NCBI RefSeq assembly: GCF_900101875.1
Contig: NZ_FNAI01000022.1
Location: 1-60,612 of the forward strand
Direction of reading: 5' to 3'
From: Mucilaginibacter pineti
GTDB taxonomy: Bacteria > Bacteroidota > Bacteroidia > Sphingobacteriales > Sphingobacteriaceae
Length of the DNA: 60,612 nt
In this document: one piece after another, positions 17,422 through 24,443 of the stretch
How positions within the stretch are numbered: position 1 is the stretch's first letter
How the letters are laid out: every line of letters starts with the position of its first letter
Program-made: the position numbers and the translations under genes
The notes under the pieces: generated by a model
The model's database searches: none
Told to the model about the DNA's origin: nothing
Seen by the model: the letters and a program-made list of their open reading frames with translations, nothing else

Positions 17422-20400
17422 TTACATATTGCGCCGGTACTGCCCGCCAACTTCATACAGGGCATGGCTTATTTGTCCTAACGAACAATATTTGCAGGCT
17501 TCCATGAGGCTTTCAAAAATATTATCGCCTTTAATGGCTACTTCCTGCAGATTTTTAAGCAGTGCAGGTATGTGTTGCTCATTGCGTTGCTGAAAGGCAT
17601 GAAGGGTGGTTATCTGGTATTGCTTTTCTTCCTCGGTAGCCCTGATCACCTCCGAAGGTACAATGGTTGGTGAGCCCTTTTTGTTAAGAAAGGTGTTTAC
17701 GCCTATTATAGGGTATTCGCCGGTATGTTTAAGGGTTTCGTAATACAATGATTCCTCCTGAATTTTACCGCGTTGATACATGGTTTCCATAGCGCCCAAT
17801 ACACCGCCGCGATCATTAATTGCTTTAAATTCGGTAAGTACGGCTTGTTCCACAAGATCGGTTAGTTCTTCAATAATAAATGCTCCCTGGATAGGGTTTT
17901 CGTTTTTAGCCAACCCAAGCTCCCGGTTAATGATAAGCTGAATAGCCATTGCCCGCCGAACAGATTCTTCTGTTGGGGTGGTAATGGCTTCATCATAAGC
18001 ATTGGTGTGGAGCGAGTTACAATTGTCGTAAATGGCATACAAGGCCTGCAGCGTGGTGCGGATATCATTAAAATCAATTTCCTGGGCATGCAGGGAGCGT
18101 CCGCTGGTTTGAATATGGTACTTGAGCTTTTGCGAGCGATCATTCCCCCTATACTTATTTTTAATGGCCTTTGCCCAAATACGGCGTGCCACCCTGCCAA
18201 TCACTGAATACTCCGGATCTATCCCATTACTGAAAAAGAACGACAGGTTGGGTGCAAATTCATCAATGTGCATTCCCCGGCTTAGGTAATATTCTACATA
18301 AGTAAACCCATTCGATAACGTAAAAGCCAGCTGCGTAATGGGATTAGCCCCCGCCTCGGCAATATGATAACCCGAGATGGAAACTGAATAAAAGTTGCGC
18401 ATATTCTCGCTTATAAAATACTGCTGCATATCGCCCATCATACGCAAGGCAAATTCGGTGCTAAAAATGCAGGTGTTTTGCGCCTGGTCTTCCTTTAAAA
18501 TGTCGGCTTGTACTGTTCCGCGTACGGTGGCGATAGCGTAGGCCTTTATTTTTTGATATACATCGGCAGGCAAAACCTCATCGCCGGTGAGGCCCAATAG
18601 CATAAGGCCAAGACCGTTGTTGCCGGTGGGGAGGGAAGCCTCACCTAAATCCTCTCCAAAGGAGAGGACTTCGCTTTGCGTAGTTTTTAAGTCCTTCTCT
18701 TTTGGAGAGGGGTTTGGGGGGAGGCTTCTGTTGTGTTGGTTTGCTAACTTTTCCTTAATAACACTTATTACGTTTTCTGGATTATGAAGTACCTCGTCAT
18801 TGGTGAAGCGGATAACATCGAACCCCTCATGATTTAAAACCATTGTTCTTATGGCATCCTGCTCTTGGGTTAGTTGATGATAGCCGCCATCAATTTCAAT
18901 AACCAGGCCTTTGGGTATGCAAACAAAATCGGCTATGTAACCATCAATGGCGTGCTGTCGCCGTATTTTATAACCGGTTTGGTTGTTTCTTAATAGCTGC
19001 CATAAAATGTTCTCTGCTTCGGTTGGGTTTTGACGGTTAGCCTTCGCGTTTAATTTTAATGCGTCCCAGATACGAAGATCTGCAGTTTGAAAGCCGAATT
19101 TAGAGGCCTCACCTAAATCCTCTCCAAAGGAGAGGACTTTTTCTGGCGTGGTGCTTACTCCCTCTCCTTTGGAGAGGGCTGGGGTGAGGCCATACCTTGG
19201 TCTTGCCAAACCCTTATCATCATACAACTCCTTAAATTTAGCTTCAACCAAATGTTGCAGATTGTGCTCTGTGATGTGTTTTTCGCATTGCTGATCGATG
19301 GCGGCATTCATAAAAAAGCCAAGCAGCATGGGGGCAGGCCCATTTATGGTCATGGATACGGAGGTGGATGCTTTACAGAGGTCGAAGCCCGAGTAAAGTT
19401 TTTTGGCATCATCAAGCGTGGCTATGCTTACGCCGGAGTTGCCTATTTTTCCATAAATGTCTGGCCGGATATGCGGGTCTTCGCCATACAGGGTTACCGA
19501 ATCAAACGCGGTAGATAACCGGTGCGCGGGCTGACCAAGCGATACATAATGGAAACGTTTATTGGTGCGCTCGGGCCCACCCTCGCCGGCAAACATGCGG
19601 GTAGGATCTTCGCCCTCGCGTTTCAGCGGGAACACTCCCGCAGCGTACGGGAACTCGCCGGGCAGATTCTCGGTAAGCAGCCAGCGCAACACATCGCCCC
19701 AGGCTTCGTACCTGGGCAGTGCTATTTTAGGAATTTTTAGTTGTGAAAGCGAGGTGTAGTACAGCGGTAGCTTAATTTCCTTATCCCGCACTTTATAAAT
19801 AAAATCGTCGGCCTTATATTTTTTGATGGTATCGGGCCAATTGTTGAGCAGGCGTTTGCACTCAGGGTGCAATTGGTTTTCGAGGTGGGTGTACAGGTGA
19901 TTTAAAGCTTCACCTAAATCCTCTCCAAAGGAGAGGACTTTACTTTGTGTGATGCTTACTCCCTCTCTTTTTGAGAGGGTCGGGGTGAGGCCTTGCACCC
20001 CTTTTACCTGAAACATTTGCTGGGCAATTTTGCATTGCTCGTTCACCCAATCGTCATAAGCTTTACTGCTCTCGGCAATTTCGGCTAGGTAGCGGTTGCG
20101 ATCTGGAGGGATGATGTAGATCTTTTCAGATTCCTCACCTTTTGCCTTTAACCTTTCACCTTTCACCTCCTCCACCAGATCAGCCCCCGTTTTGGCCTTA
20201 ATGGTTTTCATGATGGCATCAAACAGGATGTTCATTCCCGGGTCGTTAAATTGGGAGGCCATTGTGCCGTAAACTGGCAGGTCATCGTCTTTAGCCGTAA
20301 ATAGCTGGTGATTGCGTTTGTATTGCTTGCGTACATCGCGCAGGGCGTCAAGGGCGCCGCGTTTATCGTATTTGTTGAGGGCCACCAGATCGGCAAAGTC

Positions 20401-21372
20401 AAGCATGTCAATCTTCTCCAGTTGGGTGGCAGCACCAAATTCAGGTGTCATTACATAGAGGGAAACATCGCAATAATCGGTGATCATTGTGTCCGATTGC
20501 CCTATGCCGCTGGTTTCCACAATCACCATATCATACCCGGCTGTCTTGCAAATGTCAATGGCCTCCTGCACATGTTTCGATAAGGCCAGATTAGCCTGCC
20601 GCGTAGCCAGCGACCGCATATACACCCGCGGACTATTAATAGCATTCATCCTTATCCTATCACCAAGTAATGCCCCTCCTGTTTTGCGCTTGCTTGGGTC
20701 GACAGAAATAATGGCCAGCGTTTTATCCGTAGCCATCAAAAAACGTCGCACAATTTCGTCAACCAGCGAGGATTTGCCCGAACCCCCGGTACCGGTGATA
20801 CCGAGGACGGGGGGAGTGAGTGATGAGCTGTGCGTAGTGAATGGTTGTGCGTTCCCTAACTCTGCTGCGGTAATTAGCTTGGCTATTTGTACTTTATCGA
20901 TTATTTTTTCTGCATTTCCGGTGGGTACTGGTGTTAAAAAATCGGATTGCTGCAGCATATCGTTTATCATGCCCTGTAGGCCCATGGTGCGGCCATCATC
21001 GGGCGAATAAATACGACTGATGCCATAAGCATGCAACTCGGTGATTTCGTTAGGCAGAAAAACCCCACCGCCACCGCCGAAGATCTTGATATGGCCGGCA
21101 CCCCGCTCTGCCAGCAAATCATACATATATTTAAAATATTCTATATGGCCGCCCTGGTAACTGGTGAGGGCAATGCCCTGCACATCTTCCTGTATGGCGC
21201 AGTTCACCACCTCATCTACACTGCGGTTATGGCCCAGGTGTATCACCTCGGCACCGCTGCTTTGCAGTATACGGCGCATAATGTTAATGGTAGCATCATG
21301 CCCATCAAACAGCGAAGCGGCTGTTACAAAGCGGATTTTGTATTTGGACTGATACGGGGCAATACTTTCCAT
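17422..21372 (-). CDS. icmF: Fused B12-dependent acyl-CoA mutase (IcmF type) with in-frame repeat insertions
   Basis: 1316 aa from the ATG at 21372 (MESIAPYQSKYKIRF); an upstream TTG adds 11 residues. Order: B12-binding domain (about 5-145, DGHDATINIMRR and FGGGGGV), MeaB/MeaI-like G domain (about 185-400; Walker A GITGTGGSGKSS, VETSGIGQS, NKYD), linker, and mutase barrel to the C terminus (SGYHIAEAGANP, YHIQTSGRSLHAQE). IcmF enzymes interconvert isobutyryl- and butyryl-CoA with adenosylcobalamin and an internal GTPase chaperone. The usual length is near 1100 aa. The excess of about 210 residues is explained by insertions encoded by repeats: residues about 461-489 in the linker and about 728-912 in the mutase part, the latter containing a DUF559 domain. 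The frame stays open and the downstream mutase motifs are intact, so it may still be functional. No accessory propionate genes adjoin it. Confidence 0.88.
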   Translation of the reverse strand: MESIAPYQSKYKIRFVTAASLFDGHDATINIMRRILQSSGAEVIHLGHNRSVDEVVNCAIQEDVQGIALTSYQGGHIEYFKYMYDLLAERGAGHIKIFGGGGGVFLPNEITELHAYGISRIYSPDDGRTMGLQGMINDMLQQSDFLTPVPTGNAEKIIDKVQIAKLITAAELGNAQPFTTHSSSLTPPVLGITGTGGSGKSSLVDEIVRRFLMATDKTLAIISVDPSKRKTGGALLGDRIRMNAINSPRVYMRSLATRQANLALSKHVQEAIDICKTAGYDMVIVETSGIGQSDTMITDYCDVSLYVMTPEFGAATQLEKIDMLDFADLVALNKYDKRGALDALRDVRKQYKRNHQLFTAKDDDLPVYGTMASQFNDPGMNILFDAIMKTIKAKTGADLVEEVKGERLKAKGEESEKIYIIPPDRNRYLAEIAESSKAYDDWVNEQCKIAQQMFQVKGVQGLTPTLSKREGVSITQSKVLSFGEDLGEALNHLYTHLENQLHPECKRLLNNWPDTIKKYKADDFIYKVRDKEIKLPLYYTSLSQLKIPKIALPRYEAWGDVLRWLLTENLPGEFPYAAGVFPLKREGEDPTRMFAGEGGPERTNKRFHYVSLGQPAHRLSTAFDSVTLYGEDPHIRPDIYGKIGNSGVSIATLDDAKKLYSGFDLCKASTSVSMTINGPAPMLLGFFMNAAIDQQCEKHITEHNLQHLVEAKFKELYDDKGLARPRYGLTPALSKGEGVSTTPEKVLSFGEDLGEASKFGFQTADLRIWDALKLNAKANRQNPTEAENILWQLLRNNQTGYKIRRQHAIDGYIADFVCIPKGLVIEIDGGYHQLTQEQDAIRTMVLNHEGFDVIRFTNDEVLHNPENVISVIKEKLANQHNRSLPPNPSPKEKDLKTTQSEVLSFGEDLGEASLPTGNNGLGLMLLGLTGDEVLPADVYQKIKAYAIATVRGTVQADILKEDQAQNTCIFSTEFALRMMGDMQQYFISENMRNFYSVSISGYHIAEAGANPITQLAFTLSNGFTYVEYYLSRGMHIDEFAPNLSFFFSNGIDPEYSVIGRVARRIWAKAIKNKYRGNDRSQKLKYHIQTSGRSLHAQEIDFNDIRTTLQALYAIYDNCNSLHTNAYDEAITTPTEESVRRAMAIQLIINRELGLAKNENPIQGAFIIEELTDLVEQAVLTEFKAINDRGGVLGAMETMYQRGKIQEESLYYETLKHTGEYPIIGVNTFLNKKGSPTIVPSEVIRATEEEKQYQITTLHAFQQRNEQHIPALLKNLQEVAIKGDNIFESLMEACKYCSLGQISHALYEVGGQYRRNM
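18638..18725 (-). repeat. CTCTCC palindromic element, copy 1 (in icmF)
   Basis: 88 bp: GCCTCACCTAAATCC, palindrome CCTCTCCAAAGGAGAGG (18651-18667), spacer, second palindrome near 18694-18712 (TTCTCTTTTGGAGAGGGG), and a diverged right end (GGGGAGGC). In the mutase frame it encodes a peptide ending in VLSFGEDLGEAS. It forms the downstream flank of the DUF559 cassette. Confidence 0.9.
18726..19105 (-). other. DUF559 (Vsr-like endonuclease) domain read in frame inside icmF
   Basis: About 127 residues. The family core is complete: NPTEAENILWQLLRNN, YKIRRQHAIDGYIADFVC, LVIEIDGGYHQ and DVIRFTNDEVL. The conserved Glu of EAE, Asp of IADF and Glu-x-Asp of IEID are all present, so the nuclease-like fold looks intact. 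Free-standing DUF559 proteins of about 120-130 aa start at an equivalent of SKFGFQTADLRIWDALK, but no ATG is seen at that place here, so the domain is probably made only as part of the mutase polypeptide. Confidence 0.8.
19106..19190 (-). repeat. CTCTCC palindromic element, copy 2 (in icmF)
   Basis: 85 bp with perfect outer ends GCCTCACC (19106-19113) and GGTGAGGC (19183-19190), palindromes CCTCTCCAAAGGAGAGG and CCTCTCCTTTGGAGAGG. In the mutase frame it encodes LTPALSKGEGVSTT followed by VLSFGEDLGEAS. It forms the upstream flank of the DUF559 cassette. Confidence 0.92.
19907..19991 (-). repeat. CTCTCC palindromic element, copy 3 (solo, in icmF linker)
   Basis: 85 bp, same orientation and nearly the same sequence as the copy at 19106, without a DUF559 cargo. 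It adds about 28 residues (LTPTLSKREGVSITQ, VLSFGEDLGEA) between the GTPase and mutase parts, a place likely to tolerate insertion. Ends are GCTTCACC and GGTGAGGC. Confidence 0.92.
20131..20173 (-). repeat. Short GAAAGGT-like tandem repeat inside icmF
   Basis: On the coding strand the segment reads as irregular heptamers (GTGAAAG, GTGAAAG, GTTAAAG, GCAAAAG). It encodes a basic stretch KGERLKAKGEESEK in the linker after the GTPase domain. It looks like an expansion or a captured intergenic repeat. Confidence 0.6.
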
Positions 21373-21405
21373 AAACGCAATACTGGTGTACCACAAATTT
21401 AACAA

Positions 21406-21759
21406 TAGTTTTGAGGTAAATACTATGCATGCATAGTTGTTTCAGGTTTAGACTTTTAGCGTAAAGATTTTTGGACCTGGGTTAAAGGCTGCCGGGCTAT
21501 TATTTCATGCGTGTAATTATTATATGCTATTTATAGTTTTTAATAACCTGTTATAGTAAACAATAATCCATCAAAATAACCGGATAAGCTATGTTATAAA
21601 AATGGGAGGCGAATATATTTGTTATACATAAACTTAAAAGGCATCTGCCCGAAAATTTCTTGAAATATAATAAAGACGTATTTGAATAATATGCGCTTTG
21701 TTTTTGTATTAAGATAATTTCTGATCTGTAAGCAATGATATAACTATAATAGCTAAGCC
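21406..21759. other. Gap between icmF and the HTH gene
   Basis: About 350 AT-rich bases between divergent genes. No ORF, tRNA or strong hairpin is seen. It should carry both divergent promoters; I could not identify a cobalamin riboswitch on the icmF side. Confidence 0.4.
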
Positions 21760-21996
21760 ATGTCCAGATATATTATTCATTATCTTAAAAGAATAGATCA
21801 GCTAATACATCTGAAAGCAACCGGCTCACCTTTTGACCTTGCCTCCAAACTGGAAATATCAGAACGATGCCTGTATAATTACATCAAACTAATGAAAGAT
21901 CATGGCGCCCCCATTAAATTTTGCAAACAAAGGCGCAGTTATTATTATGTGGAAAGAGGGCGATTTCAATTAAAGTTTTTGAAAGAGGGTATGTAG
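21760..21996 (+). CDS. Small HTH (HTH_11-like) DNA-binding protein
   Basis: 78 aa. A winged-helix-like core is visible (RIDQLIHLKATGSPFDLASKLEISERCLYNYIKLMKD in shorter pieces: GSPFDLASKLEIS, ERCLYNYIKLMKD, GAPIKF), followed by a YYYVERGRF strand. Small proteins of this pattern are common in Bacteroidetes and have no known targets. It stands alone. Confidence 0.7.
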   Translation: MSRYIIHYLKRIDQLIHLKATGSPFDLASKLEISERCLYNYIKLMKDHGAPIKFCKQRRSYYYVERGRFQLKFLKEGM

Positions 21997-22037
21997 GGTG
22001 GTGTTGTTATTCGCTGTTTCTGAATTCACATATGGCA

Positions 22038-22073
22038 ATTGCTGGCGCACGCGTGTCGCGTGTGTTCCGAAGG
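22038..22073. repeat. GCGCACGCG palindromic repeat, copy 1
   Basis: ATTGCTGGCGCACGCG followed by TGTCGCGTGTGTTCCGAAG. The inner CGCACGCG..CGCGTGTG part can form a hairpin. It matches the copy at 23004-23038 in the same orientation with one difference (T to C). The two copies flank the DUF5995 gene. Confidence 0.85.
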
Positions 22074-22215
22074 AAGCATCGTAACCGTTAAGCAAGGATG
22101 TAGCTGTTACCTTTATTTAAAGCTTGATCTCAATCCGTCGTCAAAACCATAATCCGTTATCATACTTATTGTTTTATATTAGTATCACCGATAAATAGCT
22201 TAACCTATAAACCTT

Positions 22216-22995
22216 ATGGAAGCGGTTAATATAGATGAGATCATCAATGAGCTGGAAAGTATTATTGCCGAAGCCATTACTACCGGCAGCCGGGCCGGAT
22301 ATTTTGCCGCGCTTTATCATAAGGTTACCTGTAAAGTAAAGGAAGGTATTGAAGGCGGCGAGTTTGAAGATGCCCGACGTATGGAACAGCTGGATGTTAT
22401 GTTTGCCAACCGCTACATTAAAGCCTATCGCGATTGGCAGCAGCAGAAACCGGTTTCGGCATCGTGGAAGCTTGCCTTTGATATTTTTAGCAAGCCATCT
22501 AAACTTATATTGCAACACCTGCTTGCCGGGATGAATGCCCACATCAACCTTGATCTGGGGGTAGCGGTTGTAGAAGTATCAAACAAACTAAACCAGCCCC
22601 TGAGTCAGGTACATAAGGATTTTAATGCCATTAATACCATACTATCCGCATTAACTTACGAGGTTATAAATGAGCTTAACCAGGTATCGCCGTTGCTATC
22701 ACTTGCAGGCTTACACGCGCAAAACAACTCTATCCTTATTCAATTTGCACTGGGTAATGCCCGGGATGGCGCATGGTGCTTTGCTGAAGATCTTGCCCCG
22801 CGAAAGAATGAGGATTATCTAAATGCCATAACCAAACGCGATGATGATATTAATAAACTGGGCCTGGGTATTATTAACCCGGTAGGCCTGCTGCATTTTA
22901 CCGTTTGGGTCATTCACCTGTTTGAAACCAGGAATCCCGCAAAAGTTACCGGGATATTGAATACTTATAAGAAAACCTATATTAAGGTAAATTGA
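22216..22995 (+). CDS. DUF5995 family protein
   Basis: 259 aa, predicted soluble and helical. Hallmarks of the family are RAGYFAALYHKVT, RMEQLDVMFANRYI and HLLAGMNAHINLDLGVAV, the last giving conserved histidines that could bind metal. Function is unknown. It is monocistronic and bounded on both sides by the same palindromic repeat (22038 and 23004). The start is the first ATG and fits the family length. Confidence 0.8.
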   Translation: MEAVNIDEIINELESIIAEAITTGSRAGYFAALYHKVTCKVKEGIEGGEFEDARRMEQLDVMFANRYIKAYRDWQQQKPVSASWKLAFDIFSKPSKLILQHLLAGMNAHINLDLGVAVVEVSNKLNQPLSQVHKDFNAINTILSALTYEVINELNQVSPLLSLAGLHAQNNSILIQFALGNARDGAWCFAEDLAPRKNEDYLNAITKRDDDINKLGLGIINPVGLLHFTVWVIHLFETRNPAKVTGILNTYKKTYIKVN

Positions 22996-23003
22996 TAGTT
23001 CCT

Positions 23004-23038
23004 ATTGCTGGCGCACGCGTGCCGCGTGTGTTCCGAAG
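23004..23038. repeat. GCGCACGCG palindromic repeat, copy 2
   Basis: Direct repeat of 22038-22073, starting nine bases after the DUF5995 stop codon. A partly related GCACACGCACCAGC run follows at 23045-23058, which can pair with the repeat to give a longer hairpin. Confidence 0.85.
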
Positions 23039-23083
23039 ACTAATGCACACGCACCAGCTAAAGGATGCAAGGAACCGACCATT

Positions 23084-23177
23084 TTTGTCATGCTGAGGTA
23101 CGAAGCATCTATTCTGCACCCTGTATAAACGCTCTGCAAAGTTTGTTAACAGATGCTTCGTACCTCAGCGTGACAAA
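23084..23177. repeat. Long inverted repeat of the GCTGAGGTACGAAGCATCT type
   Basis: TTTGTCATGCTGAGGTACG..AAGCATCT (23084-23110) is mirrored by its complement at 23151-23177 with one mismatch, around a 40-bp spacer. It can form a 27-bp stem. Location is intergenic, upstream of the radical SAM gene. Confidence 0.92.
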
Positions 23178-23320
23178 ACTGGCATAGAGGGGTGACAAGC
23201 GAAGCGCTCTCGGGGTTAGTCAACAAGTGAGCAGGGGCGTTGGGAAAGGTGTTAAGGATCTACTTTCATCATCAGCACATCCCGCTCCTCGCACTACACT
23301 CCCCGCACACAAAAAATACT

Positions 23321-23328
23321 TATCTTTG
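23321..23328 (+). promoter_or_regulatory. Candidate -7 promoter element TATCTTTG
   Basis: TATCTTTG matches the Bacteroidetes -7 consensus TAnnTTTG exactly. It ends eight bases before the ATG at 23336, which would place the transcription start at or very near the start codon. No clear -33 TTTG is seen at the ideal distance. Confidence 0.55.
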
Positions 23329-23335
23329 CAGCAGA

Positions 23336-24286
23336 ATGCAATTAACAGGCGAAACAACAGCAACGTGGGAAAAAGGCTATAACAATTATGGTCCGTGGTT
23401 AAAGGATAAGTACAAGGGGCACCGCGTATTTAAGGTTATTGTTGATGGGGGCTTTACCTGCCCCAACCGCGATGGCTCCAAGGGTTATGGCGGTTGCACC
23501 TATTGTAATGTAGATTCGTTTACGCCGTCGGTAAGTCGTAATGCGCCTACGGTTAAGCAGCAGGTAATGGAAGGTATGGAACGTGCCCGCAAGGGCAACA
23601 AGGCCGATAAGTTCATTATTTATTTTCAGCCCAATACCAATACCTACGCCCCGGCCCATTATTTAAAAATGATGTATGACGAGGCCCTGAGCTATGGCAC
23701 CGAAGACATCGTAGGCCTGTCGGTTGGCACCCGTCCCGATTGTATCGACGCCGAAAAGATTGCCCTGCTGGAAAGCTATACCGACCGATTTGACGTTGAT
23801 CTTGAAATGGGCATGGAGAGTATTTACGACGAAACCCTGAATCAGATAAACCGTGGCTGCAGTCATGACGAATTAATAAAAGCTCTTAAACTGGTAGAGA
23901 ATAGCAAGCTTGATGTTTGTGTACATACCATCTTCGGCTTTCCCTGGGAAACGCATGATATGATGCTGAAATATGCCGATGAGATCAACCGTTTTCCGCA
24001 GATAAAATTTGTGAAATTCCACCACCTGCATATTGTAGAAGGTTCGGTGATGGGCGTTAAATACAAACGCGAACCGTTTAAACTATTCGGTATTGATGAA
24101 TATGCCGATTTCCTGTGCGAGCTGTTACCCCGCGTTCGCCCGGATATCGTGATCCAGCGCCTCTTCGGCCTTAGCGATCGGGAGTTGCTGATAGCCCCCA
24201 ACTGGGGATTGAAAAAGTCGGAGATCCAATATTATATAGACCAAAGGATATTGAGCCGCGGCGTTGTGCAGGGGAGTAAACTTTAG
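23336..24286 (+). CDS. TIGR01212-family (YhcC-like) radical SAM protein
   Basis: 316 aa from the ATG at 23336 (MQLTGETTATWEKGYNNYG), the family's normal start; upstream in-frame codons run through repeat DNA. The [4Fe-4S]/SAM cysteines are in TCPNRDGSKGYGGCTYCN. Further family blocks are YFQPNTNTYAP, GLSVGTRPDCI, VDLEMGMES and VHTIFGFPWET. The enzyme class uses SAM radical chemistry; the YhcC substrate is not settled. The stop codon TAG abuts the first base of a palindromic element (24286). Confidence 0.9.
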   Translation: MQLTGETTATWEKGYNNYGPWLKDKYKGHRVFKVIVDGGFTCPNRDGSKGYGGCTYCNVDSFTPSVSRNAPTVKQQVMEGMERARKGNKADKFIIYFQPNTNTYAPAHYLKMMYDEALSYGTEDIVGLSVGTRPDCIDAEKIALLESYTDRFDVDLEMGMESIYDETLNQINRGCSHDELIKALKLVENSKLDVCVHTIFGFPWETHDMMLKYADEINRFPQIKFVKFHHLHIVEGSVMGVKYKREPFKLFGIDEYADFLCELLPRVRPDIVIQRLFGLSDRELLIAPNWGLKKSEIQYYIDQRILSRGVVQGSKL

Positions 24287-24375
24287 CCTCACCCCAACCC
24301 TCTCCAAAGAAGAGGGAGCTAAATAATTAGTGTGCTATTCAAAGTCCTCTCCTTTGGAGAGGATTTAGGTGAGGC
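24286..24375 (+). repeat. CTCTCC palindromic element, copy 4 (intergenic)
   Basis: 90 bp in opposite orientation to the copies in icmF. It has both ends (GCCTCACC at 24286-24293, GGTGAGGC at 24368-24375), CCTCTCCAAAGAAGAGG and CCTCTCCTTTGGAGAGG palindromes. It begins at the last base of the radical SAM stop codon. Confidence 0.92.
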
Positions 24376-24443
24376 TCTTTGGCCTCAGTTTTGTTAACCC
24401 TTAGTTGAAAAATTTGGTTAGAAATATTTAACTTTCAATCGTT

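Larger units (their letters stand above)
18638..19190 (-). mobile_element. DUF559 cassette bounded by two palindromic elements, inserted in icmF
   Basis: The 553-bp segment has the structure element (18638-18725), DUF559-coding DNA (18726-19105), element (19106-19190). Each end carries GCCTCACC/GGTGAGGC-type termini and CCTCTCCAAAGGAGAGG palindromes. Both copies are in the same orientation. The whole segment is translated in the mutase frame. DUF559 proteins have a Vsr-like PD-(D/E)XK endonuclease fold. Interpretation as a mobile unit is inference from structure and from its absence in normal IcmF length. Confidence 0.7.

Noticed and set aside
18638..19190. Intein in the mutase gene
   Set aside because: The insert has no N-terminal Cys/Ser splice block, no His-Asn end and no Hint-domain motifs; it is bounded by DNA palindromes instead.
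20480..21010. 176-aa ORF antisense to the mutase gene
   Set aside because: Lies wholly opposite the conserved GTPase-coding region and has no recognisable motif.
17422..21372. Mutase gene as a pseudogene broken by repeats
   Set aside because: No stop or frameshift is introduced, and the mutase motifs after the insert are intact. Activity is unproven but the frame is whole.
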